The notes under the pieces were generated by a model. That model did not search any database, was not told where the DNA came from, and worked only from the letters and a program-made list of their open reading frames with translations. The position numbers and the translations under genes were made by a program. A DNA stretch of 64,000 nt from Akanthomyces muscarius (lineage: Eukaryota > Ascomycota > Sordariomycetes > Hypocreales > Cordycipitaceae): the NCBI RefSeq assembly GCF_028009165.1, contig NC_079244.1, positions 4,340,001-4,404,000 on the forward strand, written 5' to 3'. Of the stretch, positions 1-9,206 are shown piece by piece. Numbering within the stretch: the first letter of the stretch is position 1; every line of letters begins with the position of its first letter.

Positions 1-131
1 TCGAGGATGTAAGCCCCCCCACCTGTAGATCTTAGCACCGTTCCGCGACGGCCGGTCCTATTCAGTTTCGTCATCAACCAAACAGCAAACTCTACCTCGT
101 TCATTGCTTACATCCCAGTCTCCAGCACCCC

Positions 132-758
132 ATGTCCCATCTGCAGCAGTCGTTGAGCGCATCCAGCGTCGCCGAGACGCTCGCCACCTACGACGAATGG
201 GCCGGCGCGTACGATGCCGACGTCCAGTCGCAGGGCTACATCGCGCCCGAGCTCGCGAGTGAATACGTCGCGCGATACCTCAGCAGCAGCGGCGCAAGCA
301 TGGCCGACGCCAGGATCCTCGACGCCGGGTGCGGCACCGGGCTTGTGGGCCAGCACCTGGCGCGGCGTGGCGCGAGGCACATTGACGGCGTGGACCTCAG
401 CCCGCGCATGCTGGACGTGGCCCGGCGGCACGCGGGCGTGTACGAGGCACTCACCGCGGCGGATCTGGGCCAGCGGCTGGATGTCGCGTCCGGGTCGTAC
501 GATGTGCTGACGTGCGTGGGGACACTGACGCAGGGCCACGTCGGGCCCGACGCCCTGGACGAGCTGCGGCGCGTGGTCAAGGTGGGCGGGCTCATGGTGA
601 TGACGGTGCGGGACTCGGTGTGGAGGAGGAACGGGTACGAGGACAAGGTAAAGAACTTCATTGCCGAGGGAAAGGCGCGTCTGATGACGGACGACTTTGA
701 GGTGCGGAGGGTCGCCAAGGATGTGGATTTGGTGTACGTGACGCTTCAGGTGCTGTAG
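132..758 (+). CDS. Class I SAM-dependent methyltransferase (METTL27-like)
   Basis: A single-exon, 208-residue protein of the class I (Rossmann-fold) S-adenosylmethionine methyltransferase family. Motif I, ILDAGCGTG, lies at about residues 62-70 and is the SAM-binding glycine loop. It is followed by an acidic residue at the end of the next strand (DGVDLS, about residue 84) expected to contact the SAM ribose, and by a later strand reading YDVLTCVGTLTQGH. The N-terminal stretch with YDEWAGAYDADV resembles the small WBSCR27/METTL27 group, whose substrate is unknown. The length is normal for that group and the ATG follows a CCC context at the first available position. No neighbour on the same strand suggests a pathway, so a substrate cannot be named. 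The fold is confident; the subfamily is a recognition call. Confidence 0.9.
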   Translation: MSHLQQSLSASSVAETLATYDEWAGAYDADVQSQGYIAPELASEYVARYLSSSGASMADARILDAGCGTGLVGQHLARRGARHIDGVDLSPRMLDVARRHAGVYEALTAADLGQRLDVASGSYDVLTCVGTLTQGHVGPDALDELRRVVKVGGLMVMTVRDSVWRRNGYEDKVKNFIAEGKARLMTDDFEVRRVAKDVDLVYVTLQVL

Positions 759-1139
759 TGGTCTCTCGGTCGAAACGTCTCGCTTGATCCAAACCACATT
801 GGTCAAGTACGAATAGTAGTTGTGATACACATTCATGTATAGAGGCACACTGGACAGATACACGACCAAGATGAAACCAGGATAAGATATATAGGCTAAT
901 GTGTACATCTTCAAGCTTAACGCATCCAATATGCTGGGACATCCTCAGGCCTTCCTAAGTAGCATTTTAATCGCAGCTCTTCCGGTGACATCTTTCTACA
1001 CTCTGTAGCAAGACATATGTTTTCGAAAAGCAACTCCTCATAGGAATTCTTCTCGATGTGTGGGCATACTTCAATTCTAAGAGGATCAGCTTTTGTGAGC
1101 AGAAGTTTCGTCTAGGGAATAGAACAGCCAGGCTCACGC
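759..1139. other. Intergenic, convergent 3' flanks
   Basis: The stretch lies between the stop codons of the methyltransferase (plus) and the dynamin-like gene (minus), so it holds only two 3' untranslated regions. Overlapping minus-strand reading frames start here but have no recognisable content. Nothing else was seen. Confidence 0.6.
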
Positions 1140-3824
1140 TTACAGATTCCTGCCCTCAAAACGCCCAGGGCTGTCAGGGCCTGTTTTGTTGTTACTAGCA
1201 CTTGACCCAAAGGAGAACCCCCCGCCAGGGCTTCCAAAGCTCCCAGAGCCATTCGACTTTGCGAAGCTGGTTTTCTTTTCACCGGATTCAGGTACTGCTC
1301 CCTCATCAGGATTTCCGAAGCCCCCAGCGCTGAGCGTTAATGCGGGAAAGGGGCCCTTTGCATCCTTGCTGGGACTCTGAGAGATGGACGCTCCTTCAGA
1401 CTTAGTAGCTTGAGAGAGTGATCTCGAAACTGCAGGGCTCTGTTTTTGCAAACTCTTCGCTGTTGGACTAGTAGCGTCAGATTTGGGAGTGGTGGGAGAT
1501 ATTTCGAGCCGCTCAGTTGATTGCTTGGCTGGGGAGTCGGCTGCTGACCAGAAGAGGCTTCCGCGCGCGTTGGTGCTAGCATCCGCGGTGAAAAGATTCC
1601 TCGGCTCAGCGCGTGGCATCCGTCGTCGGCATGTGTCAAGACTCTTTTGCAGCGCAACAATCTCTGTTGTTAGTTGCGCTCTGCGAGACTGCGCACCCGC
1701 CGGTTCGGACGCCAACTCTTCCAGCCTTTCGTTGCTCATTTCTCCAACCTTGACTGGGGTAAATATGGTCGCCAAATCATGTATCAGACAGCCCTCGATG
1801 GCAAGGTTCGTGACATTTTCAGTAAAGGTTCGAAGAGACATCTTGTTGTAGAAGCAATTAGCTCTTCTGATAACAAGCACTTGATATAATCCTGTGCGCT
1901 TTGCGCAATTTACCTTGTAGTACGCCTGCATCATGTCAATGATTCTCTCGGTCGTATCGAAAGCCCCGTTAGGAGAGTCTTCTATGTTCGTGGCGGCAAG
2001 AAAGAAGCTGGCTTTTGATGTGTTCTGTTTCTCTTCTACCTCCCGAGCAAGATCACTCAACGGCAACTTCTGCAACTGTTCTACCATGCGCTCGACCCTC
2101 CATTGCGAGGCAAGTCCCTCAAACTCTTCCTCGAGAGGTACGGAGTCTCCGTCAATGTATGGTGCCAGAAGTTCGTCCAGCTTCTTTTCGAGCAGTTCCT
2201 CCCGCTTGCGAAAGAAATCGTCCACATAGTCGCTCAAGAGCACATTCTCGGTCGTATCTGCATTATTTCTGCCGACAACATGATGCAGCAGCTGCTCTAC
2301 AAACAACTTGGTAGCCTTTGCAACACCTCGAATGTGGAACTGTGCAATACCCCTCCATGGGGAAGCTTGAATTTTGAATAGGTGGATGGCCAGCTCACTG
2401 TTGCAAGTACCTGGGAGCTCGCGTTCCTCATTTGCTGTGGCAAGTACTCTAAGCTCCTGTTTCAGTTCCGAACGAGAGACTTTTTTCGGATGAGAGAACT
2501 GGTACGGATGTGTGTCAAGAAAAGTGGCAGTGGCGATGGGTGCAAGGTCGACTTCACTTTCTTCCTTGCTTTCGCCTTTATCCTCACCTGCTCTCGCAAT
2601 TGAAAATCTGTGACCTCTTGATCTTAGAACAAAGTCAAGAGCGCGCTGAAAGCCTTTCAGTTCAGCGCGCAGACGGTTCTGTGGCGACGTCAATTGACCG
2701 AAAAACTTGTCGACATAATGGCCTCTATTCGCCTCTCGTAGAAGCCTCTGAAACTCGGTAGCAATGGTAAGAAGAAACGTCCGCATGTCTTTGTGGTCAA
2801 GTCTCTCCGTCCCCAGTTCTGCTTTTTCTTCTTGTCTTTTTTTCAGATGCTTTTCAATGTCTTCAATCACGACGGGCAAACAGCTGCGTGTATGGTTGTA
2901 TAAAATGTAGCTCAGCTTTTCGCGAAGCCTAGCAATACCGCGGTCCGCTTTGTTGACAGCGTTCCATGGAGGTGACTCGAGAAACTTCGTTTCAATAGCG
3001 TCACGGTCACTCAAACTTTCGCCGTTCTCTGCTCTGTTACGCAAGACATGCCAGCCAAGCCTCAGCATATGTTTTGGTTCTCGGTTTTGGGCCAGTCGAA
3101 TATGCTCTGCTTCCACGTGTCCCTGACCCTTGGCGAGGTCGGGCTTTGTCACTACACCAAGAGTTCGTTCGTGCTTGGGATCGTGGTTTCCGACCCTTGC
3201 GAGTGCGCCATGTCTAGCGATGTCGATATTGGCCTCCACGATGACAAGCATGATGCTTTTTGGCTGTGCCATGTAGTGATCCACAAGATCATTGACCGTC
3301 TTTATTCCTCCCTTGGACTGTGTCGCAGTCTCATTTACAAAGATTCCCGGCAAATCGACAAGAGTCAGAGGCACCATTTCTGGACCTTCCACACTGATGC
3401 ACAGCACATCCTTCGAGAAGTCTTTGTCGCCATCAGAGATACCCATGCGCTCTTTGGCCTTCTGAATAAGTTCAGGGAGGTCTTCTTTGCCCGCCCCTGA
3501 TTCGTCAAATGCAATATCGACTTCAGAGTCGCTGGTGATGTCGCGCCGAATGCGGACATTGATGCGGGAGTACTCCGTCTTGTAGAAGGAAATTTCCGTG
3601 GCAAATCGGGTGCAGAGTCCTGCTGCAACGGGAAAGCGCACTCCCGAGATGGCTTCGAGGACAGAAGATTTTCCCGCATTCTGCTCGCCAACAACCACAA
3701 TTTGAGGAAGATTGACGATGCCATTTATGCCACAGAAGCGCAGTTCGCCCATCAATTCGTGGAGCGTCTTCGCTTCACGGGTATTAAGCTCATCTAGAGC
3801 CGTGGTGTTTAGCGTGACTGTCAT
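1140..3824 (-). CDS. Dynamin-superfamily GTPase (fungal Mx/dynamin-like), long Ser/Pro/Gly-rich tail
   Basis: A large GTPase expected to self-assemble and remodel membranes, or to act in the Mx-like manner seen in other eukaryotes. The G domain is complete: GEQNAGKSS (G1, about residue 47), CTRFAT (G2), LVDLPG (G3) and VVTKPD (G4). A stalk follows, then a GTPase effector region ending the conserved part. The open frame reads 894 residues, but a 72-nt intron (1842..1913 on the minus strand: GTAAAT donor, GCTAAT branch site, AAG acceptor) is in frame and stop-free. Removing it joins YYK to MSLRTFTENV, which matches the dynamin effector domain and gives about 870 residues. The last 140 residues are low-complexity with SP/TP motifs and an FG-containing end (GGGFSFGSS). 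No PH domain or classical proline-rich dynamin tail was seen. Cellular role unknown. Confidence 0.92.
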   Translation of the reverse strand: MTVTLNTTALDELNTREAKTLHELMGELRFCGINGIVNLPQIVVVGEQNAGKSSVLEAISGVRFPVAAGLCTRFATEISFYKTEYSRINVRIRRDITSDSEVDIAFDESGAGKEDLPELIQKAKERMGISDGDKDFSKDVLCISVEGPEMVPLTLVDLPGIFVNETATQSKGGIKTVNDLVDHYMAQPKSIMLVIVEANIDIARHGALARVGNHDPKHERTLGVVTKPDLAKGQGHVEAEHIRLAQNREPKHMLRLGWHVLRNRAENGESLSDRDAIETKFLESPPWNAVNKADRGIARLREKLSYILYNHTRSCLPVVIEDIEKHLKKRQEEKAELGTERLDHKDMRTFLLTIATEFQRLLREANRGHYVDKFFGQLTSPQNRLRAELKGFQRALDFVLRSRGHRFSIARAGEDKGESKEESEVDLAPIATATFLDTHPYQFSHPKKVSRSELKQELRVLATANEERELPGTCNSELAIHLFKIQASPWRGIAQFHIRGVAKATKLFVEQLLHHVVGRNNADTTENVLLSDYVDDFFRKREELLEKKLDELLAPYIDGDSVPLEEEFEGLASQWRVERMVEQLQKLPLSDLAREVEEKQNTSKASFFLAATNIEDSPNGAFDTTERIIDMMQAYYKVNCAKRTGLYQVLVIRRANCFYNKMSLRTFTENVTNLAIEGCLIHDLATIFTPVKVGEMSNERLEELASEPAGAQSRRAQLTTEIVALQKSLDTCRRRMPRAEPRNLFTADASTNARGSLFWSAADSPAKQSTERLEISPTTPKSDATSPTAKSLQKQSPAVSRSLSQATKSEGASISQSPSKDAKGPFPALTLSAGGFGNPDEGAVPESGEKKTSFAKSNGSGSFGSPGGGFSFGSSASNNKTGPDSPGRFEGRNL

Positions 3825-5099
3825 CTTGAGCAGTGTTGCTCAAGATGTTCCAGGATGAAATACAAAGCGAGCAGAATAGGATGCGGAGAGAGCGATGATA
3901 CAGTATTTGCGGCGACTCAAACATTTCTGCAGCGTATGAGCGGAGCGAGGCTGAAGGATCTATGCAGGTGAAAGGGGTGGGCGGTTATCTGCGTCCTCTG
4001 ATTGGCGTGACTACAGCTCCTTCCTGACCCATGCATGTTCAGCAAGGAGGATTATTGGAAGTATTATGAGGAAGAGTCCCCTAGATTTTATCTAGTTAGC
4101 TCTGTGTAGCGGTTTAAAGTGATATTTCTTAGTGAGTAGATGTAGTTAGCTATATCCTAAATTAGCACACACGAGGTAGACACTGGAGATAGGGGTTCCT
4201 ACTCTTCTGATGTTCCGATTTCAATTGCTCTTAATAATAACCTTTTCCTATCTATTCAGTGACTTTTTCCATTTTCATATGCCATTGTAAATGGTTACAT
4301 AGCCAATAAGCAAGGTAGTGCGTGCCGCGCTTTGCAGCTGCAGCTCGACCGCGTCAAATCGCTCGCGCGCCGCGATTGTTGTATGTGCATGCCACCAACA
4401 GAGAGGTAACAGGCTTAAGAGGCTTTGGATATAAACTATATGGAGCGTTTCAGAGGCAGTCTGCTATATGCGAGGATCGTTGCACATGTGCGCGAGATTC
4501 CCATCTGCGTTTTTTGTACTACAGATTTGACGTGTAAGTGTACATGAACCTCCCGCTCTTTCCCATCTTCAGGGTTGACAGCGATGAACTAGAATACTCT
4601 TGGCATTATCTGCGTTATTAAACAAGTTTTTAGGACCAAATTCGCTGTATCCCTATTTCTCCAAGTAACGTTTGCGCGTTCCCCTTCCCCGCCGTCGACG
4701 CAAATATCGGCCTACCAGCGCTGATCTCAAAGCATTGGTTCAGAAGAGGCCACAAAATGGAACTTAATGTTTCTGTTCAACATAGACCCGAATGCGCATG
4801 AAACATAACTTAGTCCTCCGGCAGAAGTTGTGCGACTGTGCCAGAACTGGTGATCTCGCGCATCCGATCGAATTAGGCGTGCGCCCGACTTTCGTGTCGC
4901 GCGCAGCTACGATATGTGATTCGTCATGAGGTACTCCGAAGAGGTTTCGACTATGGAAGCATGCAAGTTGGTGGCCGCCACCGAGACTGATAAATGACTA
5001 TAGCACATTGACTGAGATTTGAGGATATTGGGAGTACTCATGTTGTGTTTCAGTAAAATCCATACAGTAGCATTCTAAGTACACATTTTTTGAGCTTTC
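3825..5099. other. Intergenic, AT-rich patch
   Basis: It holds the promoter of the dynamin-like gene (next to 3824) and the 3' flank of the SDR gene (next to 5100). A stretch at about 4080-4300 is clearly richer in A and T than the neighbourhood and full of short TAG/TTA words, which could be a repeat-induced point mutation relic. No reading frame there is recognisable. Nothing else was seen. Confidence 0.5.
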
Positions 5100-6038
5100 T
5101 CACTGAGCGTTTCCCGCAGCCTGCGCCTTGGCCCATTCCACAGTCCCCTTGACGCTATCGAGCACTGTGCCATGAGTGGGAGCCCAGCCCAGCGCCTCTC
5201 TTGTCTTCTTGCTGGAAGCTGGGTTGTCAGCCATTATGGCAAAAATGAACCAGTCAAAGTGCTCTTGGGCCTTGTCCGCAGGGATCGACTTGACAGGCAC
5301 GCCCAGTACCTCACCAACTTTGGTGACAATGTCCTTGACAGAAACTCCTTCCTGGGCAATGGCGTGGTAAATGGATCCCGGTACCGCCTTTTCCATCGCC
5401 AGACGGTACAGCCTGGCGGCATCGGCGACGTGGCCAGCGCTCCAGCGGTTTGTGCCATCGCCGACGTAAGCAGCGACACCTTTTTGAAGGGCGTTCTGGA
5501 CGAGCATGCCCGTGAAACCAGACGAGCCGTTGCCGTGCGTGGTAGGGGCCAGTCGAATGATGCTGGTGCGGACGCCCTTCTTGGCAAAGTCCAAGCATAC
5601 GGGCTCCGATGCGGCGCGCGTGACGGCAATGACGTTGGTCGTGTCTGCCGGGTCCTCCTCGTGACCGAGCTGGCCTTGCTTCAGCATCATGGTGCCGGAC
5701 GTCGCGATGAGAGCTCGGGCCTTGCCGGCGACGACGGCATCGGCCAGCACTTCTCCTATGGCGGTGATGGCAGCACGGTCTTTGGCGCAGCACTCCTCGA
5801 AGCGGGTAAAGTCGTGGACAAAGGCAAGGTGCATGGCGGCATCGCAGTCAGCGGCGCCCTTGCGGAGAATGTCGAGCTCTTCGATGGTGCCGCGGAGAGG
5901 CTCGGCGCCTTTCTGCTTGAGCTGCTCAGCACCCTTGTCGCTGCGCGTGAGGCCGAGAACAGTGTGCCCGTGGGCGAGCAAATCGTCCACGACGGCGGAG
6001 CCGACGAAGCCCGTGGAGCCAGTGACGAAGACGCGCAT
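5100..6038 (-). CDS. Atypical NAD(P)-dependent SDR / epimerase-family reductase
   Basis: A 312-residue extended/atypical short-chain dehydrogenase-reductase. The dinucleotide-binding loop TGSTGFVGSAV sits at residues 6-16, right after a hydrophobic first strand (MRVFV), which places the start at the ATG at 6038; the upstream in-frame extension begins with TTG and is ignored. Mid-protein it has ATSGTMML and, where classical members have YxxxK, it reads AASEPVCLDFAKKG, so the usual catalytic tyrosine is absent. This resembles the fungal NAD-dependent epimerase/dehydratase-like proteins of unknown substrate. It is divergently arranged with a Zn2Cys6 regulator at 6725, and a TATA-like element lies about 135 bp upstream, suggesting regulated expression. 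Substrate unknown. Confidence 0.9.
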   Translation of the reverse strand: MRVFVTGSTGFVGSAVVDDLLAHGHTVLGLTRSDKGAEQLKQKGAEPLRGTIEELDILRKGAADCDAAMHLAFVHDFTRFEECCAKDRAAITAIGEVLADAVVAGKARALIATSGTMMLKQGQLGHEEDPADTTNVIAVTRAASEPVCLDFAKKGVRTSIIRLAPTTHGNGSSGFTGMLVQNALQKGVAAYVGDGTNRWSAGHVADAARLYRLAMEKAVPGSIYHAIAQEGVSVKDIVTKVGEVLGVPVKSIPADKAQEHFDWFIFAIMADNPASSKKTREALGWAPTHGTVLDSVKGTVEWAKAQAAGNAQ

Positions 6039-6724
6039 TGTGTATAGTAGAGATGGAGGGTAAAAGCTGGTTGAGAATGACAAAGTGGTGACTTGATGTT
6101 AGGAAGTGTGAAGCAGAGAAGATGGAATGATGATGAGATTGCATTAACTTACATGGAGGGATAGCCTCTGTTTATATAGCTGTGATTAACGCACGTCTAC
6201 AAATTATCGTTGCCAATTAGCATACCGGTGATCTGCGAAATCCCCAACTACCTTCAGGCATGAGCAGGCCAATCATGAGCTCTCACATCCGGTCTTCAGT
6301 CTAGTGGCAGATGAGTACTCCGGGTTTACGCCTTGCTTTCACGGACATGACGGGTAGTGGTGTAAGATCCATGACAGTGGCATTTCGAAGGCTATGGAAA
6401 ACGAATGATTAAAGCAAGGAATTAATGTCCGCACCGTTCTCAGAATTCGTGACATTTACAGCAACAGCCAATCAGAGTCGTAGCTATCCGGCACGAAGGC
6501 TAGCGCGGCCGCCGTTCAGACCGGAGATAGATGCAAGTAAACTCCGCACAAGCCATCCGAGTGGACGGACCTGCAACGGACGGCTTCAAGCTCCATTGGT
6601 TTTGCGTACTTGTTCATTTCATCTTCGCTAGCTATCGCATAGCTGCCATACCAATTGTAGCTGCACTTCTTGTCCCCGGCCTGTCGCTTGTCCGGAGAAC
6701 TGCTGGCGTCCGATGCCTGTGACG
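6039..6724. other. Bidirectional promoter region between SDR and Zn2Cys6 regulator
   Basis: 686 bp separate the two divergent start codons. The SDR side has a TATA-like box (6171..6178, minus). The regulator side shows no clear core element. Short overlapping reading frames within it look non-coding. Confidence 0.5.
6171..6178 (-). promoter_or_regulatory. TATA-like box of the SDR gene
   Basis: On the minus strand the sequence reads CTATATAAA about 135 bp upstream of the SDR start codon at 6038, a plausible core-promoter position if the leader is about 100 nt. Assigned by pattern only. Confidence 0.4.
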
Positions 6725-8036
6725 ATGGACCCCGGCACTAATAAGCTTACTGTCACACCAAGAGGGCGACACCGTAGGTCCAGATATGGTTGTCGGAATT
6801 GCAAGATTCGAAAATTAAAGGTAAAATTCATCTTCGCTCAGATTCTAAAGATATATGACTAAACGAAAGGCATTTAGTGTGATGAAACAAAACCGCACTG
6901 CAAAAAGTGTAGTGCGTACGGGGTCAGGTGCAATTTTGAGCACAACGTTCGAGATCTCCAAAGCATCACTGAGAAAAAGAGCGACAATGCACTGGCAGGG
7001 AGTGAATCAATACGCTTGCGGCCTGTTATCAGTGAGGGTATATGGTCTTCCAACGGGTCGATAGGCTTTGTTCTGGATGCCCAGGATCAGGCATTGTTTA
7101 AGCGGTATCGCGACCGGACTATCTTTACGATTGGCGGCCTGCCCATGGTAGACACCTGGGGTATTCAGACTTTACAGGCCGCTTTTGAGGTATTCAATTT
7201 CTCCCCAGTCATGAAGGAGCAAAAGAGAGGAAAAGAAAGCTAATGTGGCGTTGCAGCATCCCTGTCTGATGCATGGCTTGCTGGCGGTCGCTGCAGTCCA
7301 CGATCGCCATCTGGGGCTTGCGCCTACCAGCCGACGCACGTTGCGCGAACTGCATCACTGGTCTCAGTGCACCATTCTATTTGCCAAGATGCTGAGCGGT
7401 ACCATCAAGGAAGAGTTCAAGGACCCCTGCTGGGCCACGGCCGCCACTCTCGGCATACTGACTTTTGCATCCACAGACGTGGATGCAACGACAAGCAAGC
7501 AGCCGTGGCCGCTGGGGCCCGAGGACTCGTCCGATCTCGAGTGGCTGCGTCTGGGCGCCGGCAAGATGAAGCTCTGGCAGCTGCTGAACCCGCTGCGCCC
7601 GCAGAGCGCCTTCAAGCCGATGGCGCACGTCCTCGCGCGCATCAGCGAGCCGCTCCCGGACCGGGGCGTCGACGGCGTGCCGCCCGACCTGGCCAGATTT
7701 TGCGGCATGGACGAGGCCTCGACGGCGGGCAATAATGCCTACCATAATATCGCCCACGGACTCGCGCAGCTCCAAGACGTGCAAGGCCTGCAGGACGGGT
7801 ACGGCTCGGCGCTGCGCGTGTCGGGACACATGAGCGGCGCGTTTGAGGCGCTGCTCCGGGAGAAGGACCTCATGGCGCTCATACTGCTGTGCATGTGGTA
7901 CGAGACGGCGCGCAAGACGAAGTGGTGGATTGAGATGCGTGCAAAGTACGAGTATGCGGCGATTCGGAGCTACATCCAGCTGCATCATAGTGAGCATATC
8001 GCTGTAAAAAGGTTACTACCAAGTAGATGTAGATAG
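6725..8036 (+). CDS. Zn2Cys6 transcription factor (Upc2-like architecture)
   Basis: The gene is recovered by joining three exons, 6725..6820, 6878..7189 and 7257..8036, giving 395 residues. Exon 1 ends and exon 2 begins inside the DNA-binding cluster: CRNCKIRKLK joins CDETKPHCKKCSAYGVRC, an exact CX2CX6CX6CX2CX6C binuclear zinc cluster at residues 23-49. Intron 1 (57 nt) has GTAAAA and a GACTAAAC branch site; intron 2 (67 nt) has GTATTC and GCTAAT. Both are phase 0. The rest is the helical regulatory region typical of small Upc2-type fungal factors, including HPCLMHGLLAVAAVHD and a WYETARKTKWWIEMRAKY segment. The N-terminal zinc cluster followed directly by a short regulatory domain fits factors of 350-450 residues. 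The divergent SDR gene is a possible target. The exact C terminus is less certain than the rest. Confidence 0.85.
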
Positions 8037-8172
8037 TATTATACCGAGTGGTTTACGCAACAAGTCAAAAAGGTGCTTTGACGAAATGGTGGAAACGTGC
8101 ATCTTCGAGGAAAAGAAAATTTTGGATACTCATAGATAGAAATAGTGAGGCCGGGTCTTCATGAGAAAGCTA

Positions 8173-8260
8173 CTCTGAGTGGTCTAGTTGGTTCATGGCG
8201 TCCGACTGTAATTGCAAAGTTGTCATCGGAATGTCGGCGGTTCGACTCCGTCCTCGGAGA
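8173..8260 (+). tRNA. tRNA-Tyr (GTA) with a 13-nt intron
   Basis: A full cloverleaf can be drawn: acceptor stem CTCTGAG/CTCGGAG (7 bp, one G-T), D arm GTC..GGC, anticodon stem TCCGA/TCGGA, and T arm GGCGG-TTCGACT-CCGTC, with A as discriminator. The anticodon GTA is at 8208-8210. The anticodon loop is 20 nt, which resolves to the usual 7 nt if 13 nt (8212..8224) after A37 are an intron, the position where eukaryotic tRNA-Tyr genes carry theirs. It is followed at once by T-rich sequence (8261-8280), a Pol III terminator. Confidence 0.93.
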
Positions 8261-8280
8261 TTTCTCTTTTTCTTTTTTTT
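8261..8280 (+). terminator. Pol III T-run terminator of tRNA-Tyr
   Basis: Three T-rich runs, the last of eight Ts, start one base after the tRNA discriminator base. Confidence 0.8.
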
Positions 8281-9206
8281 GATTGGTGGAGATGACTGAG
8301 GAGGGGGACTTTTGGGCGGTCAGCGACGCTGGGCGACGAGAAATACTGGGAGTCCGGGCACGTGGCGCACTGCTTTTTTTAGGCCATGATGTCAATGGTG
8401 GTAGGGCTCTCCGAGGTGAGACGGGCTGCCGATGTTCAGCGAATTGGGCTTCGACGGAGGGAAGCTTCGCCACGCCTGAGCACGCAAATGCATTTGCAAT
8501 TTCCAGATCGGTCAGCTTGTATCGTAAAAACGCGGATATTTTGTCATTTTATTTCTACCAAGACGGTTCTCGTGACAACATTACTAGGGACAGCACTTGC
8601 ACCTCGTAAGTCAGCACGGCTAACGTTAGTTCATCAGATCACCAGCTACACAAAGCGTCGCAATGTGCTTCAGCCACGATGGAATCATCCAGCGTTTGGA
8701 AACAAGGCGATTGCAAGCGGCCCGAAATGTGTAGGTATCGACTTGAAGCAGGCCAGTAATGTTAGTCTACTGCTGCATTTACTATCGCCATTTCCTCTGC
8801 TGCTATTAGTATCTCAATCGCCACTGTTGTTCTCAACCGGATGTGTCCAATTTTGTTTCAGATTACCTGCATGAAATGAATCAACAATCATGTGTTTTAG
8901 GACCCAGTTACAAGCTGTTGCCTCATTGCCCGTTCAAGAGGCGGCCGAATATCGAAAGGTCCTCTCAGTATTTCCGACCCGTCGACAGCCTTGCCCCCAA
9001 CGGCTAGCGTACATGATCATGCACACCCAAACCGGGCGTCTTAGCCCAGCGTGCCGGTTATCCAGAAACGCGCGTCATGATCTTCCTGGGGGCGACGATG
9101 CGCCAATTTAAACTCACTCAAATCCATTGACACAATTCACGCGGATGAAACACTGGCCGCCTTTCTTCCATGCTGTCTTGAATTCCGTAGCGCCGCGCAG
9201 CCAGTG
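8281..9206. other. Intergenic between tRNA-Tyr and VWA gene
   Basis: Several overlapping reading frames of 70-160 codons occur, but none has a recognisable domain or plausible splicing. The stretch presumably contains the promoter of the VWA gene. Nothing else was seen. Confidence 0.5.

Noticed and set aside
6039..6083. N-terminal extension of the SDR protein to 6083
   Set aside because: It begins with TTG; the ATG at 6038 directly precedes the first strand of the Rossmann fold.
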